A stretch of DNA of 40,280 nucleotides from Deltaproteobacteria bacterium (lineage in GTDB: Bacteria; Myxococcota_A; Polyangia; HGW-17; JAJRWW01), in contig JAOZUO010000050.1 in assembly GCA_029938605.1 (NCBI GenBank), forward strand, positions 4,061 to 44,340. The letters run 5' to 3'. The notes beneath the pieces were generated by a model. It searched no databases and had not been told where the DNA came from. It saw only the letters and a program-made list of their open reading frames with translations. The translations under genes were made by a program, and so were the position numbers. This document shows, one piece after another, positions 1 to 7,974 of this stretch. How positions within the stretch are numbered: the stretch's first letter is position 1; the number at the start of each line of letters is the position of its first letter.

Positions 1-2
1 TC

Positions 3-80
3 CTGCTGCGGCACCAGATGGCGCGCGACAAGGCCGCTGCTGAAGCTGCTGAAGCCGCTGCTGAAAAGGAGCCGGCATGA
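3..80 (+). CDS. C-terminal end of an upstream gene, probably the NuoE/HoxE-like diaphorase subunit (partial)
   Basis: An open frame enters from the left edge and ends with TGA at 78-80, overlapping the ATG of the NuoF-like gene (ATGA). The visible 25 residues (ending AAAEKEPA) are an Ala/Lys/Glu-rich tail with no diagnostic motif. The identity is inferred only from position: in NAD-linked hydrogenase and formate dehydrogenase operons a 24-kDa thioredoxin-fold [2Fe-2S] protein (NuoE/HoxE/HndA) normally precedes the NuoF-like gene. The overlap implies translational coupling and one operon. Confidence 0.6.
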   Translation: MLRHQMARDKAAAEAAEAAAEKEPA

Positions 81-2005
81 GCGATCCGGTGACGCAACGG
101 TACGAGGCTTTGCGGGCGGCGGCGGATGAGGCCTGTGAACCACTGATCGACCCCGACGCGATTCTGGTGCGGGTGGGCACCGCGACCTGCGGACGGTCCG
201 CCGGGGCGTTGGAGCTGGAGACGGCCTTTCGCGAGTCGCTGGACAAGCACGATATAGCAGGCCGGGTGCTGCAGGTGGGCTGCATGGGACACTGCTACGC
301 CGAGCCCATGGCGACGCTGACTTCGCCCGGGTTGCCGCCCACGGTTTATCATCACCTGAATCCATTCCTCGCCGAGAGCCTGGTCAAGAGCCACCTCCGA
401 GACACCACCCCCATCTACGACTTCGTGCTGGGGGGGTTGGAAGAGCACGATCTCGTGCCCGCCCTGGACTACCTACCGCGCTATGGCATGGAGCACCGAC
501 GACTCCTGGCGCGGTGCGGCATCGTGGACCCCTGGTCCATCCAGCACGCCATCGCCATGGGCTCCTACGAGGGGCTGGCCAGGGCTCTGTGTCGCCCGGC
601 CGATGACATTGTCCACGAGGTGGAGCGCGCGGGGCTGCGGGGAATGGGGGGCGCAGGTTTTCCCATGTGGCGGAAGTGGGCCATGGCGCGAAAGTTCGAG
701 GCGCCTCGCTACCTCATCTGTAACGCCGACGAGGGCGACCCGGGCGCCTTCATGGACCGTACATTCATCGAGAGCGACCCCCACGCGCTCATCGAGGGGA
801 TGATCATCGCCGCCTACGTCATCGGCGCGGACCAGGGATTCATCTACGTGCGGGCCGAGTATCCTCTGGCCGTGCGAGTGCTCGAAAACGCCATCGCCCA
901 GGCACGGGAGCTCGGCCTGCTGGGACCGAACGTGATGGGCAGCGGTCGCGGCTTCGAGTTGGAGATCATGCAAGGCGCGGGCGCCTTCGTGTGCGGTGAG
1001 TCCAGCGCGCTCATGGCGTCCATCGAGGGTCACCGGGGCATGCCGCGGGTGCGACCGCCACGATCCGCCGAGGTGGGGCTCTTCGGGCGGCCCACGGTGC
1101 TCAATAACGTCAAGACCCTGTCCAGCCTGCCCTACCTGCTACGGGAGGGCGCCGAGGCCTTCTCCGCCGTGGGCACGGAGAGATCCAAGGGTACGGCCGT
1201 GTTCGCCCTGGCGGGGAAGACCGCCAACGCCGGCCTGGTCGAGGTCCCCATGGGCACGACCTTGCGGGATCTCATCTTCACCATCGGCGGCGGTATACCG
1301 AACGGCAAGACATTCAAGGCCGTACAGATCGGTGGTCCCTCGGGCGGGTGTCTACCCGACGACCAGTTGGACGTGGCCATCGACTTCGATGCCTTGGACG
1401 AGGCCGGCGCCATGATGGGCTCCGGGGGCATGGTGCTGCTGGACGAGGACAACTGCATGGTGGAGACCGCGCGGTTCTTCCTGGAGTTCACGCAGCGGGA
1501 ATCCTGCGGCAAGTGCACCTTTTGCCGCATCGGCACCAAGCACATGCTGGACCTGCTCACCGATATCGTCGAGGGGCGCGGCACTCCCGAGCACCTGGAC
1601 AAGCTCGTGACGCTGTCGGAGGACGTGGAGGCGGGCTCCCTGTGCAATCTGGGCAAGACCGCTCCCAACCCGGTGCTCACCACGCTCAAATATTTCCGGG
1701 ACGAGTACGAGGCACACATCAATGAATCGCGCTGCCCGTCCTGTGAGTGCAACGAGCTGTTCGCCTACTACATCGTGCCCGAAAAATGCGCCCGGGCCTG
1801 CGACGCCTGCGTAGGCAGCTGCCCCGTGGAGGCCATCTTCACGAACCGGAAGCGACTCAAGGTGATCGACCAGGATCTGTGTGTGAAGTGCAACGCATGT
1901 TTGACCGCCTGTCCGCCGGACTACGACGCGGTGGTCAAAATCTCGCCCCTGGCCGACCTCCCCCCCCAGGAGCCACGGCCCGATGCGGGCAAAGGCGGAG
2001 AGTAG
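77..2005 (+). CDS. NuoF/HydB/HndC-like NADH-binding FMN iron-sulfur subunit (diaphorase)
   Basis: 642 aa. The order of domains is that of the NADH-oxidising subunit of bifurcating or NAD-reducing hydrogenases. There is an N-terminal thioredoxin-like [2Fe-2S] domain (Cys near residues 33-75), an NADH/FMN-binding Rossmann region with GGAGFPMW (about 193) and NADEGDPGAFMDR (about 215), and an SLBB domain. A [4Fe-4S] motif CGKCTFCRIGT follows at about 477. A C-terminal two-cluster ferredoxin domain has CARACDACVGSCP (about 571) and CVKCNACLTACP (about 602). The ferredoxin tail is typical of HydB/HndC and of some formate dehydrogenase subunits, and absent from plain NuoF. It overlaps the preceding gene (ATGA) and lies 3 bp before the HoxU-like gene, so it belongs to a cytoplasmic diaphorase operon. 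The catalytic partner (hydrogenase or formate dehydrogenase) is not adjacent in this window. Confidence 0.93.
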   Translation: MSDPVTQRYEALRAAADEACEPLIDPDAILVRVGTATCGRSAGALELETAFRESLDKHDIAGRVLQVGCMGHCYAEPMATLTSPGLPPTVYHHLNPFLAESLVKSHLRDTTPIYDFVLGGLEEHDLVPALDYLPRYGMEHRRLLARCGIVDPWSIQHAIAMGSYEGLARALCRPADDIVHEVERAGLRGMGGAGFPMWRKWAMARKFEAPRYLICNADEGDPGAFMDRTFIESDPHALIEGMIIAAYVIGADQGFIYVRAEYPLAVRVLENAIAQARELGLLGPNVMGSGRGFELEIMQGAGAFVCGESSALMASIEGHRGMPRVRPPRSAEVGLFGRPTVLNNVKTLSSLPYLLREGAEAFSAVGTERSKGTAVFALAGKTANAGLVEVPMGTTLRDLIFTIGGGIPNGKTFKAVQIGGPSGGCLPDDQLDVAIDFDALDEAGAMMGSGGMVLLDEDNCMVETARFFLEFTQRESCGKCTFCRIGTKHMLDLLTDIVEGRGTPEHLDKLVTLSEDVEAGSLCNLGKTAPNPVLTTLKYFRDEYEAHINESRCPSCECNELFAYYIVPEKCARACDACVGSCPVEAIFTNRKRLKVIDQDLCVKCNACLTACPPDYDAVVKISPLADLPPQEPRPDAGKGGE

Positions 2006-2008
2006 CCC

Positions 2009-2665
2009 ATGGCCGAGGTCACCCTTACCATCGACGGCCAGACCGTTACCGCCCCCGAAGGAGAGAAGCTCCTGTGGGCGGCCGAGAAGGCGGGCATCTA
2101 CATCCCGCACCTGTGCGCGCACCCGGACCGGGAGCCCCCCTTCGGCGGTTGCCGCCTCTGCTACGTGGAGGTGGATGGCTGGTCCAAGCCGGTCACTTCG
2201 TGCACCGAGCCCGTGGCGGAGGGGATGGTGGTCTCCACGCGATCAGAACGGGTAGACAGGTTGGTGCGCTCGGGCTTCGAGCTGCTGATGTCGGTGCACG
2301 ATCTGGACTGCAAGGTCTGCCCGGCCAAGCGGGACTGTGGGCTGCGTCTGGTGTCGCGCAAGACGAAGGTCAAGCTGCGCTCGGGGACGCTGCCCAAGCT
2401 CGATCGGGGCCTGCCCATCGACGAGTCCCACCCGGACATCGGTATGAACCCCAATCGCTGTATCCTCTGCGGCCTGTGCGTGTGGGTCTGCGATGAGCAG
2501 GTGGGCGCCGGGGTGTTGAGCTTTGCCCAGCGGGGCCTGGATACGCGCCTTACCACCTTCGACAGCGAGCCTCTGGGGGCACACGACTGCCCCACCGACT
2601 GCATGCGCTGCGTGGACATCTGCCCCACGGGCGCGCTCTACCGCAAAGCCCCCCCTACCCCATAA
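2009..2665 (+). CDS. hoxU: HoxU/NuoG-N-terminal-like iron-sulfur subunit
   Basis: 218 aa, the length of HoxU proteins. An N-terminal plant-type [2Fe-2S] ferredoxin fold has Cys at about 36, 48, 51 and 65. A NuoG-type His/Cys [4Fe-4S] segment follows (HDLDCKVCPAKRDC, about 93). The C-terminal two-cluster ferredoxin domain has CILCGLCVWVC and CPTDCMRCVDICP. The H-cluster domain of [FeFe]-hydrogenase HydA/HndD is absent, so this is only the electron-transfer part. It would pass electrons between the NADH-oxidising flavoprotein just upstream and a catalytic subunit encoded elsewhere. The gene starts 3 bp after the preceding stop, hence the same operon. hoxU is the best symbol by domain content, but a formate dehydrogenase gamma-like subunit is also possible. 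Confidence 0.88.
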   Translation: MAEVTLTIDGQTVTAPEGEKLLWAAEKAGIYIPHLCAHPDREPPFGGCRLCYVEVDGWSKPVTSCTEPVAEGMVVSTRSERVDRLVRSGFELLMSVHDLDCKVCPAKRDCGLRLVSRKTKVKLRSGTLPKLDRGLPIDESHPDIGMNPNRCILCGLCVWVCDEQVGAGVLSFAQRGLDTRLTTFDSEPLGAHDCPTDCMRCVDICPTGALYRKAPPTP

Positions 2666-2726
2666 AGCTCCCCCTGGATCATCGACTCCCTTGTCATCTC
2701 CGGTGGGCTGCGATACCTCTTAGGGC

Positions 2727-3350
2727 ATGTACTTCAGCCCTCAGAACGTAGGTTGGATTGAGGCCGTGGTGGGGTCCATGTTCAGCGGCAAGACCACGGA
2801 GCTCATTCGCCGCCTGCGCCTGGCCAAGATCGCTAAACAGAATGTCCTGGTGTTCAAGCCCAAGCTGGACGACCGCTTCGCCCCCACCGAGATCGTAAGC
2901 CGCGCGGACGTGCGCTTGGAGTGCCACACCGTGGGGGCTGCCTCGGAGATCTACGAGAAGGTCGGCGATGCCACCGTGGTGGGCATCGACGAAGCGCAGT
3001 TCTTCGACATGGAGCTGGTGCGGGTGTGCGAGGCCCTGGCAAACGCGGGCCGACGGGTCATCATCGCCGGACTGGACCAGGACTTCCGGGGAGAGCCCTT
3101 TGAGACCGTGTCCACCCTCATGGCCGTAGCCGAGTTCGTAGACAAGGTGATGGCCATCTGCGTCAAATGCGGCAACCCGGCCAACCGCAGCCAACGCATC
3201 GTCTCGAGCAGCAAACGCATCGTAGTAGGCGACACAGACGCCTACGAAGCCCGCTGCCGCAAATGCTTCGTCCCCGACGCCCCCGGCCCCCTCCAAGCCA
3301 ACCTCCCCCTCATCCCCCTGAAGGGAGAAGAGGGAGAAGAGGGGACGTAG
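2727..3350 (+). CDS. tdk: Thymidine kinase (type II, zinc-binding)
   Basis: 207 aa. It phosphorylates deoxythymidine to dTMP with ATP in the pyrimidine salvage pathway. The P-loop GSMFSGKTTE is near residue 16, the Walker B-like DEAQFF near residue 90, and the lasso/zinc cysteines are CVKCG and CRKCF near the C terminus, all in the usual type II TK1 order. The length is slightly above the usual 190-200 aa. The final residues are a low-complexity GEEGEEGT tail, and the TAG stop lies inside the left arm of an inverted-repeat element. The original C terminus may therefore have been altered by that insertion. A possible -35/-10 pair (TTGTCA at 2691, TACCTC at 2714, 17-bp spacer) would place the transcript start almost at the ATG; this is weak evidence. 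Confidence 0.96.
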   Translation: MYFSPQNVGWIEAVVGSMFSGKTTELIRRLRLAKIAKQNVLVFKPKLDDRFAPTEIVSRADVRLECHTVGAASEIYEKVGDATVVGIDEAQFFDMELVRVCEALANAGRRVIIAGLDQDFRGEPFETVSTLMAVAEFVDKVMAICVKCGNPANRSQRIVSSSKRIVVGDTDAYEARCRKCFVPDAPGPLQANLPLIPLKGEEGEEGT

Positions 3351-3551
3351 TTAACTTGTTAACTTTCCATCCCTCTGGAGCCTGAAATAACACAATAACA
3401 TCAAGTCGTTACCCCCGCAAAACCCCTTTTTCGCCCACAGTCTCCCCCTTCTGTCCGCGTGCTGTAGGTTAGTTCTTAAGCAAGCATCTGATAACAAAGA
3501 GCTTATTCTGTGAATAACTCAGAAATAAGTTAACAAGTTAACTACGTCCCC
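3341..3551. mobile_element. REPIN/MITE-like element with perfect 25-bp terminal inverted repeats
   Basis: Positions 3341-3365 and 3527-3551 are exact reverse complements (25/25) and enclose a 161-bp AT-richer spacer with no gene. Each arm contains a short palindrome (AGTTAAC-TT-GTTAACT) preceded by GTAG on the left and followed by CTAC on the right. A GTAG tetranucleotide at the foot of a small hairpin is the hallmark of REP sequences mobilised by REP-associated tyrosine transposases (RAYT/TnpA-REP). Two such units in inverse orientation make a REPIN. The left GTAG (3347-3350) contains the tdk stop codon. No transposase is in the window. A plain MITE is the alternative reading. Confidence 0.8.
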
Positions 3552-3585
3552 ATCTTTCTCTTGCCTCCACGAAGGGGGTGGGGTA

Positions 3586-3602
3586 CTGTTTATTTGTTCA
3601 GT
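3586..3602 (+). promoter_or_regulatory. Candidate LexA (SOS) box upstream of imuA
   Basis: CTGTTTATTTGTTCAGT lies 15 bp before the imuA ATG. It matches about 14 of 17 positions of the myxobacterial LexA motif as I recall it (CTRHAMRYBYGTTCAGS), including the whole GTTCAG half. imuAB operons are commonly LexA-controlled. Binding is inferred from the motif and context. Confidence 0.5.
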
Positions 3603-3617
3603 GTGCGGGGGGGGGCT

Positions 3618-4394
3618 ATGTCATCTGTTTCTGTTTCATTGGTGAGTGAGGAGACGCGAGCGGCGCGGGTGTCGGCGTTGCAGGAGGTGTTGCGGGCGCG
3701 ATTTCCGACGGCGGCGCCGGAGATCGCGGCCCGGGCGGATGGGGTGGGCGGCACCGGGGTGGAAGCGCTGGACCGGTTGCTGCCACTTGGCGGGTTGCCC
3801 CGGGGACAGGTCACCGAATGGGTGGTCGCGCGGTCCGGTGGGAGCGCCACCCTGCTCCGTCGGCTGGTGCTGCACTGGGCCCGGCCCGACGAGAAGGTTG
3901 CCCTGGTGGATGCAGGGCGCACCCTGGCCGCCGCGGACTGGGTAACGCCGGCTCGCAGCGCGGCGCTGACCTTCGTGCGTCCCTCCGAACCCCGGGATGG
4001 CCCCTGGTGTGCCGAGCTGCTGCTGCGAGCGGGAGGATTCTCCCTGGTGGTGCTCGATGGCGTGGAGCTGCGATCGCGCGCCGCCCAGCGACTCTCGCAT
4101 CTGGCCCGGGGATCCGACAACGCCCTGCTGGTGATACGGCCCACCTGGACCTCCGGGCACGTTGGACGAGGCGGTCTGGCCACCGTGAGGCTCCGACTGG
4201 CCCCCGCCGATTCGCCCCTGCTGGGCCCAGGCAAGACGCCGCCGGATCGGGCTCCGATCACCGCGGCGCTGACCAAGGGCGGTCCCCCCGCCCAAGTGGA
4301 GGTTTCCCGTGAGACGTTTCCGACGCATTGGCTGTGTGCACATCCCCTCGTTCCCGATCGCCGTGGCGGCGCAACCCGCGGCCGAAGCTGGTGA
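3618..4394 (+). CDS. imuA: ImuA-like RecA-related mutagenesis protein
   Basis: 258 aa from ATG 3618. I prefer this start to the upstream in-frame one at 3561 because a G-rich ribosome site precedes it and the SOS-like box lies upstream of it. It is a RecA/SulA-fold protein that cooperates with ImuB and the DnaE2 polymerase in error-prone translesion synthesis. The N-terminal part has the characteristic GGTGVEALDRLLPLGGLPRG segment. The expected P-loop is degenerate (ARSGGSATLL, no GKT), which is usual for ImuA. The gene overlaps imuB by 86 bp. The last 30 residues, coded within the overlap, look like out-of-frame filler, so the functional protein probably ends near the imuB start. Confidence 0.85.
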   Translation: MSSVSVSLVSEETRAARVSALQEVLRARFPTAAPEIAARADGVGGTGVEALDRLLPLGGLPRGQVTEWVVARSGGSATLLRRLVLHWARPDEKVALVDAGRTLAAADWVTPARSAALTFVRPSEPRDGPWCAELLLRAGGFSLVVLDGVELRSRAAQRLSHLARGSDNALLVIRPTWTSGHVGRGGLATVRLRLAPADSPLLGPGKTPPDRAPITAALTKGGPPAQVEVSRETFPTHWLCAHPLVPDRRGGATRGRSW

Positions 4395-5922
4395 GCACGA
4401 CCTGTATCCTCCATCTCCTGGCCCTGGCCAAGCCTTGGCTCTGGTGGTGGGTCGCGGCAGTCGCGCCCGGGTCCGCATGGCCAATGGGGCCGCCCTGGAG
4501 GCCGGCGTGCGCCCCGGGCTCCACACCGTGGCCCGGGCAAAGGCCTGCGTCGCCGACCTGCGGATCCAGGCCTGGGACGACGACCTCTACGACCGGGCCC
4601 AGCAAGACCTGGCGGCGCACCTGCTGGAACACACCCCGGCGGTGACCCGCGCGGGGCTGGGACGTTTCTGGTTCGACGCCGCGGGGCAGGATCGGCTGGG
4701 CGGCGAAGAGGCGCTGGCCGAGCGACTGTACAGGACCACGGTGGAGGCGGGGTACACCGACGCGCGAGTAACCGTGGCGGGCTCCGTGGTGGCGGCGGAG
4801 GCAGCTTGCCGGCTCCCCGGAGAGCCCGTGAGCATCATCCCGCCAGGTGCGATGCCGGGGTGCGACGCCGGCGTGGACGCCGGCGTGGACGCCGAATTCC
4901 TCGCGTTCCTCCCCCTGGGGCTGCTGCCCCTGGATCCGGAGCTGCACGAGGTCCTGCAGACCATGGGCCTCCAGACCGTGGGAGAGCTGGCCGCCCTGAC
5001 CGCCACGTCTTTGGAGCTACGCTTTGGCGCCGCCGGTCTCGCGGCCAGGGACCTGGCCCGGGGCATAGACCCCCGCGGCCCCCTGACCTGCGGCGGCCCC
5101 AGCGCCCGGCTGGTGGAGCTCGCCCTGGAGCCCCCCGCCCAAACCCTGGATGCCCTGGTATTCGGCGCCCGGGCCGCTCTGGTTACCCTGTTGCGCACCC
5201 TGAAGGCCCAGGGCTCCCAGGTGGCTCGGCTGCGCCTGCACTTCAAGCTCGATGGGGTACACGCCCCCACCAGTCGCGAGGCGGGGCTGAGCCGTCCCAC
5301 CACCCGACTGGGGCCGTTGGTGGAGCTCTGCCGAGCCGTCCTGGAGCGGCTCACTCTCCCCGCGCCTGTGGTGGCAGTGGGTGTGGAGGTCATCGAAAAA
5401 GTTCAATCGGCACGTGGTGATCAAGGCAACCTCTTCCGGTCACGCTTTAAGGATTCAGATGCCCTCGATGCTGCCCTGTCACGCATCCGCGCTCGCTGTG
5501 GCACCGACAGCGTGGCACGCCCCCTGCCCGTGGATGATCACCGCCCCGAAGCCCAGGGGACCTGGGTGGCCGATGGTCTGGTCGTCCTGGACAATCCACC
5601 GGCTCCGCCTCCCCTGCCCGACCCCGCGACCAACTCCGCTCTGTCCGCGGCCTTGCGGCTACTCGAGACCCCCGAGGGATTGCGCGTCCGGGAATCGGGT
5701 GGCGTCCCCATGTCCGTGCAGCTCGACCGTCGCTGGCACACCTTGGCCGCGGCCAGCCCGGTCCGTCGCCTGAGCGGGGGCTGGTGGAGCCACACCAGCC
5801 ACATGCGTCAGGACCATCTGGTGACCACCACGGGCGGCGCGCGGTTATTGCTCTCCCGCCCGGAGCCCGGCCCGGAAGGCAGCCCAACGCTCGGGTGGAC
5901 CCTGATCGGCTGGGAGGATTGA
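4309..5922 (+). CDS. imuB: ImuB-like catalytically inactive Y-family polymerase
   Basis: 537 aa from GTG 4309, with a good ribosome site (GTGGAGG) inside imuA. ImuB is the adaptor that links the beta clamp, ImuA and DnaE2 during SOS mutagenesis. The N terminus reads GCVHIPSFPIAV where active Y-family polymerases have an Asp-containing D-x-D-x-FF-A motif. The later S-x-D-E motif is also lost (RFWFDAAGQDRL). Both losses mark ImuB as opposed to DinB/UmuC. The little-finger and C-terminal regions follow, ending in LGWTLIGWED. There is a short DAGV repeat around residue 184. The third member, dnaE2/imuC, is not in this window. Confidence 0.88.
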   Translation: MRRFRRIGCVHIPSFPIAVAAQPAAEAGEHDLYPPSPGPGQALALVVGRGSRARVRMANGAALEAGVRPGLHTVARAKACVADLRIQAWDDDLYDRAQQDLAAHLLEHTPAVTRAGLGRFWFDAAGQDRLGGEEALAERLYRTTVEAGYTDARVTVAGSVVAAEAACRLPGEPVSIIPPGAMPGCDAGVDAGVDAEFLAFLPLGLLPLDPELHEVLQTMGLQTVGELAALTATSLELRFGAAGLAARDLARGIDPRGPLTCGGPSARLVELALEPPAQTLDALVFGARAALVTLLRTLKAQGSQVARLRLHFKLDGVHAPTSREAGLSRPTTRLGPLVELCRAVLERLTLPAPVVAVGVEVIEKVQSARGDQGNLFRSRFKDSDALDAALSRIRARCGTDSVARPLPVDDHRPEAQGTWVADGLVVLDNPPAPPPLPDPATNSALSAALRLLETPEGLRVRESGGVPMSVQLDRRWHTLAAASPVRRLSGGWWSHTSHMRQDHLVTTTGGARLLLSRPEPGPEGSPTLGWTLIGWED

Positions 5923-6000
5923 TGGGCTCTAAACACCTACACAAACCAAGGAAGTTGAGCGTACCGGGGGATGTACTAGAGTGGACGGGTGTTTTTCTCC

Positions 6001-7974
6001 ATGAACCGACCCCTCCACCTGGCCTGTGCTCTGCTCGCTGGATCGCTGCTCCTACACGGCGCAGCGATCGGGCATACCCGTCCACAGCAAGCCAAAGCAA
6101 GAGCCAGAGCAAAAGCCGGGGCCGAAACTCAAGCAAGAGCCAAAGCCAAAGCCAGAATCAAAGCCAGAACCAAAGCTAGAGCCAAAGCTGGAGCCAAAGC
6201 TAGAGCTAGAGCCAAACCCAGCCCTGAGTCGGCCCACCGGAAGATCCTGCGATCCATCCGCCAGGGCAAAGGCTCGGTGAGCCTCGGCAACACCTCCACC
6301 GGCCGTCTGCTCCGAGCGGCGCGCATGCCCCAAGCCGGTAAATACCACGCCGTGTTGCCCCGCTGGCGCAAACGCCATACGAACTACTCCACCGACGAGC
6401 TGCTAACCCTGATGAACCATGCCGCCCGCCGGGTCGCCCTGGCCTACCCCGGCTCCCGCATGATGCTGGGGAACCTGTCACTGCGGAACGGTGGCGACCT
6501 CCAATGGAGTCAGTCCCACAACGCCGGCCGCGACGGTGACATCGTCTTCTACCTCAGACGGGGCCGGCGCTACATCGCACCCACGACCATGGTGAAAGTG
6601 AACGCCCGACTACGATCTGTGCGTTCCCGAGCAGTTCGCTTCGACCTGCGACGCAACTGGGCTCTCATCAAGGCGCTGCTCACCCATAAAACCATCGCGG
6701 TGCAATGGATATTCATCGCGAAGTATCTCAAGGTGGCCCTGGTCAAGTACGCGCGGGCGCACCGCGAGTCATCGGTCCTGCTGGCCCGGGTCGAGAAAAT
6801 CCTACGGCAGCCCACAGATAGCCTCTCCCACGACGACCATTTCCATGTGCGCATCTACTGCTCTCGCGAGGATCGTCTCCAGGGTTGCCGCGACAGGGCG
6901 CCCTTCTGGAAAGGCGTCCAGACCCACAACCTGGCGGTGGCAAAACGTATTCGAATCCTGCAAAAAGGGATGAGAGATCCCGACGCCTCCATCCGGTTGA
7001 AGGTCATCGCCCAGCTGGTACGTCTACAGGCGCGACGGGCCGCGGCCGAGGTCGCCCGCCAGGGACTCAAGGATCCGAACCCCAAGGTGCGCCGGGCTGC
7101 GCTGGAAGCCATTTTGGCGTGGCAAAACAAGGACCGCGCCGTAATATCGGCGATATCGAGCCTGATTCAACGTCCGGGCGGCGGAGTCCTCGGAGGCGAC
7201 TCGAGGTTCGAACGCCCCAAGCAAGGCCCCCCGGACCGCGTGCGCACAGGGCGCCAACTCCGCCTCGCATACGACGCCCTGGCTCAGCTTGGGTGTCGTC
7301 AGTCGGTGCCGCTGCTGCGAAGGGCCCTGGCCTCAAAGAGGTCCATCGTGAACCGACGCGGCCTCCCCGCCCTACCCGAGCCACTGCTGGCTGCATCGGC
7401 CGCGCGCTCCGTCCTGGACCTGCGACTCGTGCCGGCGCTCCTCACGGCCCTGGAGCATCCCAGCGGCGCGGTGCGACGCATCGTCGCCGGGAGCTTACGA
7501 CGCCTCACGAACCATAGCTGTAAAGTGGCCTGGGGCAGACGTCTGTCCAAACGTAAACGACAACGCCTGGCACAGCGGTGGCAGCGGTGGTGGCGAAAAC
7601 ACCGCGGTCAAAGTCGTGAGGCGCTTGTTAGAGGAGGCTTCCGCCGAATCAGCCGACGCCTGCGAAACCTGAAGACTCGCCGGGCGCAGCGGCTACTGGT
7701 CTCCTACACCCGTCGCCGGGACCACCTGGGATTCAACGCTCATCGCATGTTGCGCGTCCTGTCCGGACAGCGCTGGCGCAGCCCTGGACCCGGTAATATC
7801 GGCCGCCGCCACCAGCGATGGGTGCGCTGGTTCCGCCGGAAATGGCGTCGTCGCCGTGTCAGTCGCCGTGTCAGTCGCCGTGTCAGTCGCCGTGTCAGTC
7901 GCCGTGTCAGTCGCCGTGTCCGTCGACGTCCTCGCCGCCAAAGCCCCCGGAGAGTCAGGCGGAGGCGACGGTGA
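6001..7974 (+). CDS. MepA-like (M74/LAS) murein endopeptidase with HEAT-repeat C-terminal half
   Basis: 657 aa from ATG 6001 (a GTG at 5989 is possible). A signal peptide (MNRPLHLACALLAGSLLL) leads into a Lys/Ala/Arg-rich linker of about 50 residues. The M74/LAS zinc peptidase domain then shows SQSHNAGRDGD (about 172) and SHDDHFHVRIYC (about 277), the His...Asp and H-x-H zinc and catalytic motifs of penicillin-insensitive murein endopeptidase MepA. Residues of about 320-500 are HEAT-like repeats (DPNPKVRRAALEAI and similar). The rest is extremely basic and ends in RRVS repeats and poly-Arg. It likely cleaves cross-linked peptidoglycan in the periplasm, with HEAT and basic regions binding partners or wall polymers. 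E. coli MepA is under 300 aa, so the fusion is unusual. The 3' end overlaps the convergent CBS gene by 20 bp. Confidence 0.85.
   Translation: MNRPLHLACALLAGSLLLHGAAIGHTRPQQAKARARAKAGAETQARAKAKARIKARTKARAKAGAKARARAKPSPESAHRKILRSIRQGKGSVSLGNTSTGRLLRAARMPQAGKYHAVLPRWRKRHTNYSTDELLTLMNHAARRVALAYPGSRMMLGNLSLRNGGDLQWSQSHNAGRDGDIVFYLRRGRRYIAPTTMVKVNARLRSVRSRAVRFDLRRNWALIKALLTHKTIAVQWIFIAKYLKVALVKYARAHRESSVLLARVEKILRQPTDSLSHDDHFHVRIYCSREDRLQGCRDRAPFWKGVQTHNLAVAKRIRILQKGMRDPDASIRLKVIAQLVRLQARRAAAEVARQGLKDPNPKVRRAALEAILAWQNKDRAVISAISSLIQRPGGGVLGGDSRFERPKQGPPDRVRTGRQLRLAYDALAQLGCRQSVPLLRRALASKRSIVNRRGLPALPEPLLAASAARSVLDLRLVPALLTALEHPSGAVRRIVAGSLRRLTNHSCKVAWGRRLSKRKRQRLAQRWQRWWRKHRGQSREALVRGGFRRISRRLRNLKTRRAQRLLVSYTRRRDHLGFNAHRMLRVLSGQRWRSPGPGNIGRRHQRWVRWFRRKWRRRRVSRRVSRRVSRRVSRRVSRRVRRRPRRQSPRRVRRRRR
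7852..7923 (+). repeat. 12-bp tandem repeat (six units) coding for RRVS
   Basis: Unit CGCCGTGTCAGT is repeated five times exactly, with a sixth copy differing at one base (CGCCGTGTCCGT). It lies in frame in the MepA-HEAT gene and encodes the RRVS repeats. Near-perfect identity of the units suggests recent slippage expansion, so the copy number may vary between strains. Confidence 0.95.

Noticed and set aside
473-1033. Long open frames on the strand opposite the NuoF-like gene
   Set aside because: The sense strand has unbroken Fe-S, FMN and NADH motifs; the antisense frames have composition typical of GC-rich shadows.
6052-6378. Ser/Gly/Phe-rich minus-strand frame with SGFGSG-type repeats
   Set aside because: It is the antisense of the K/A/R repeat linker of the MepA-like protein; no ribosome site or conserved motif.
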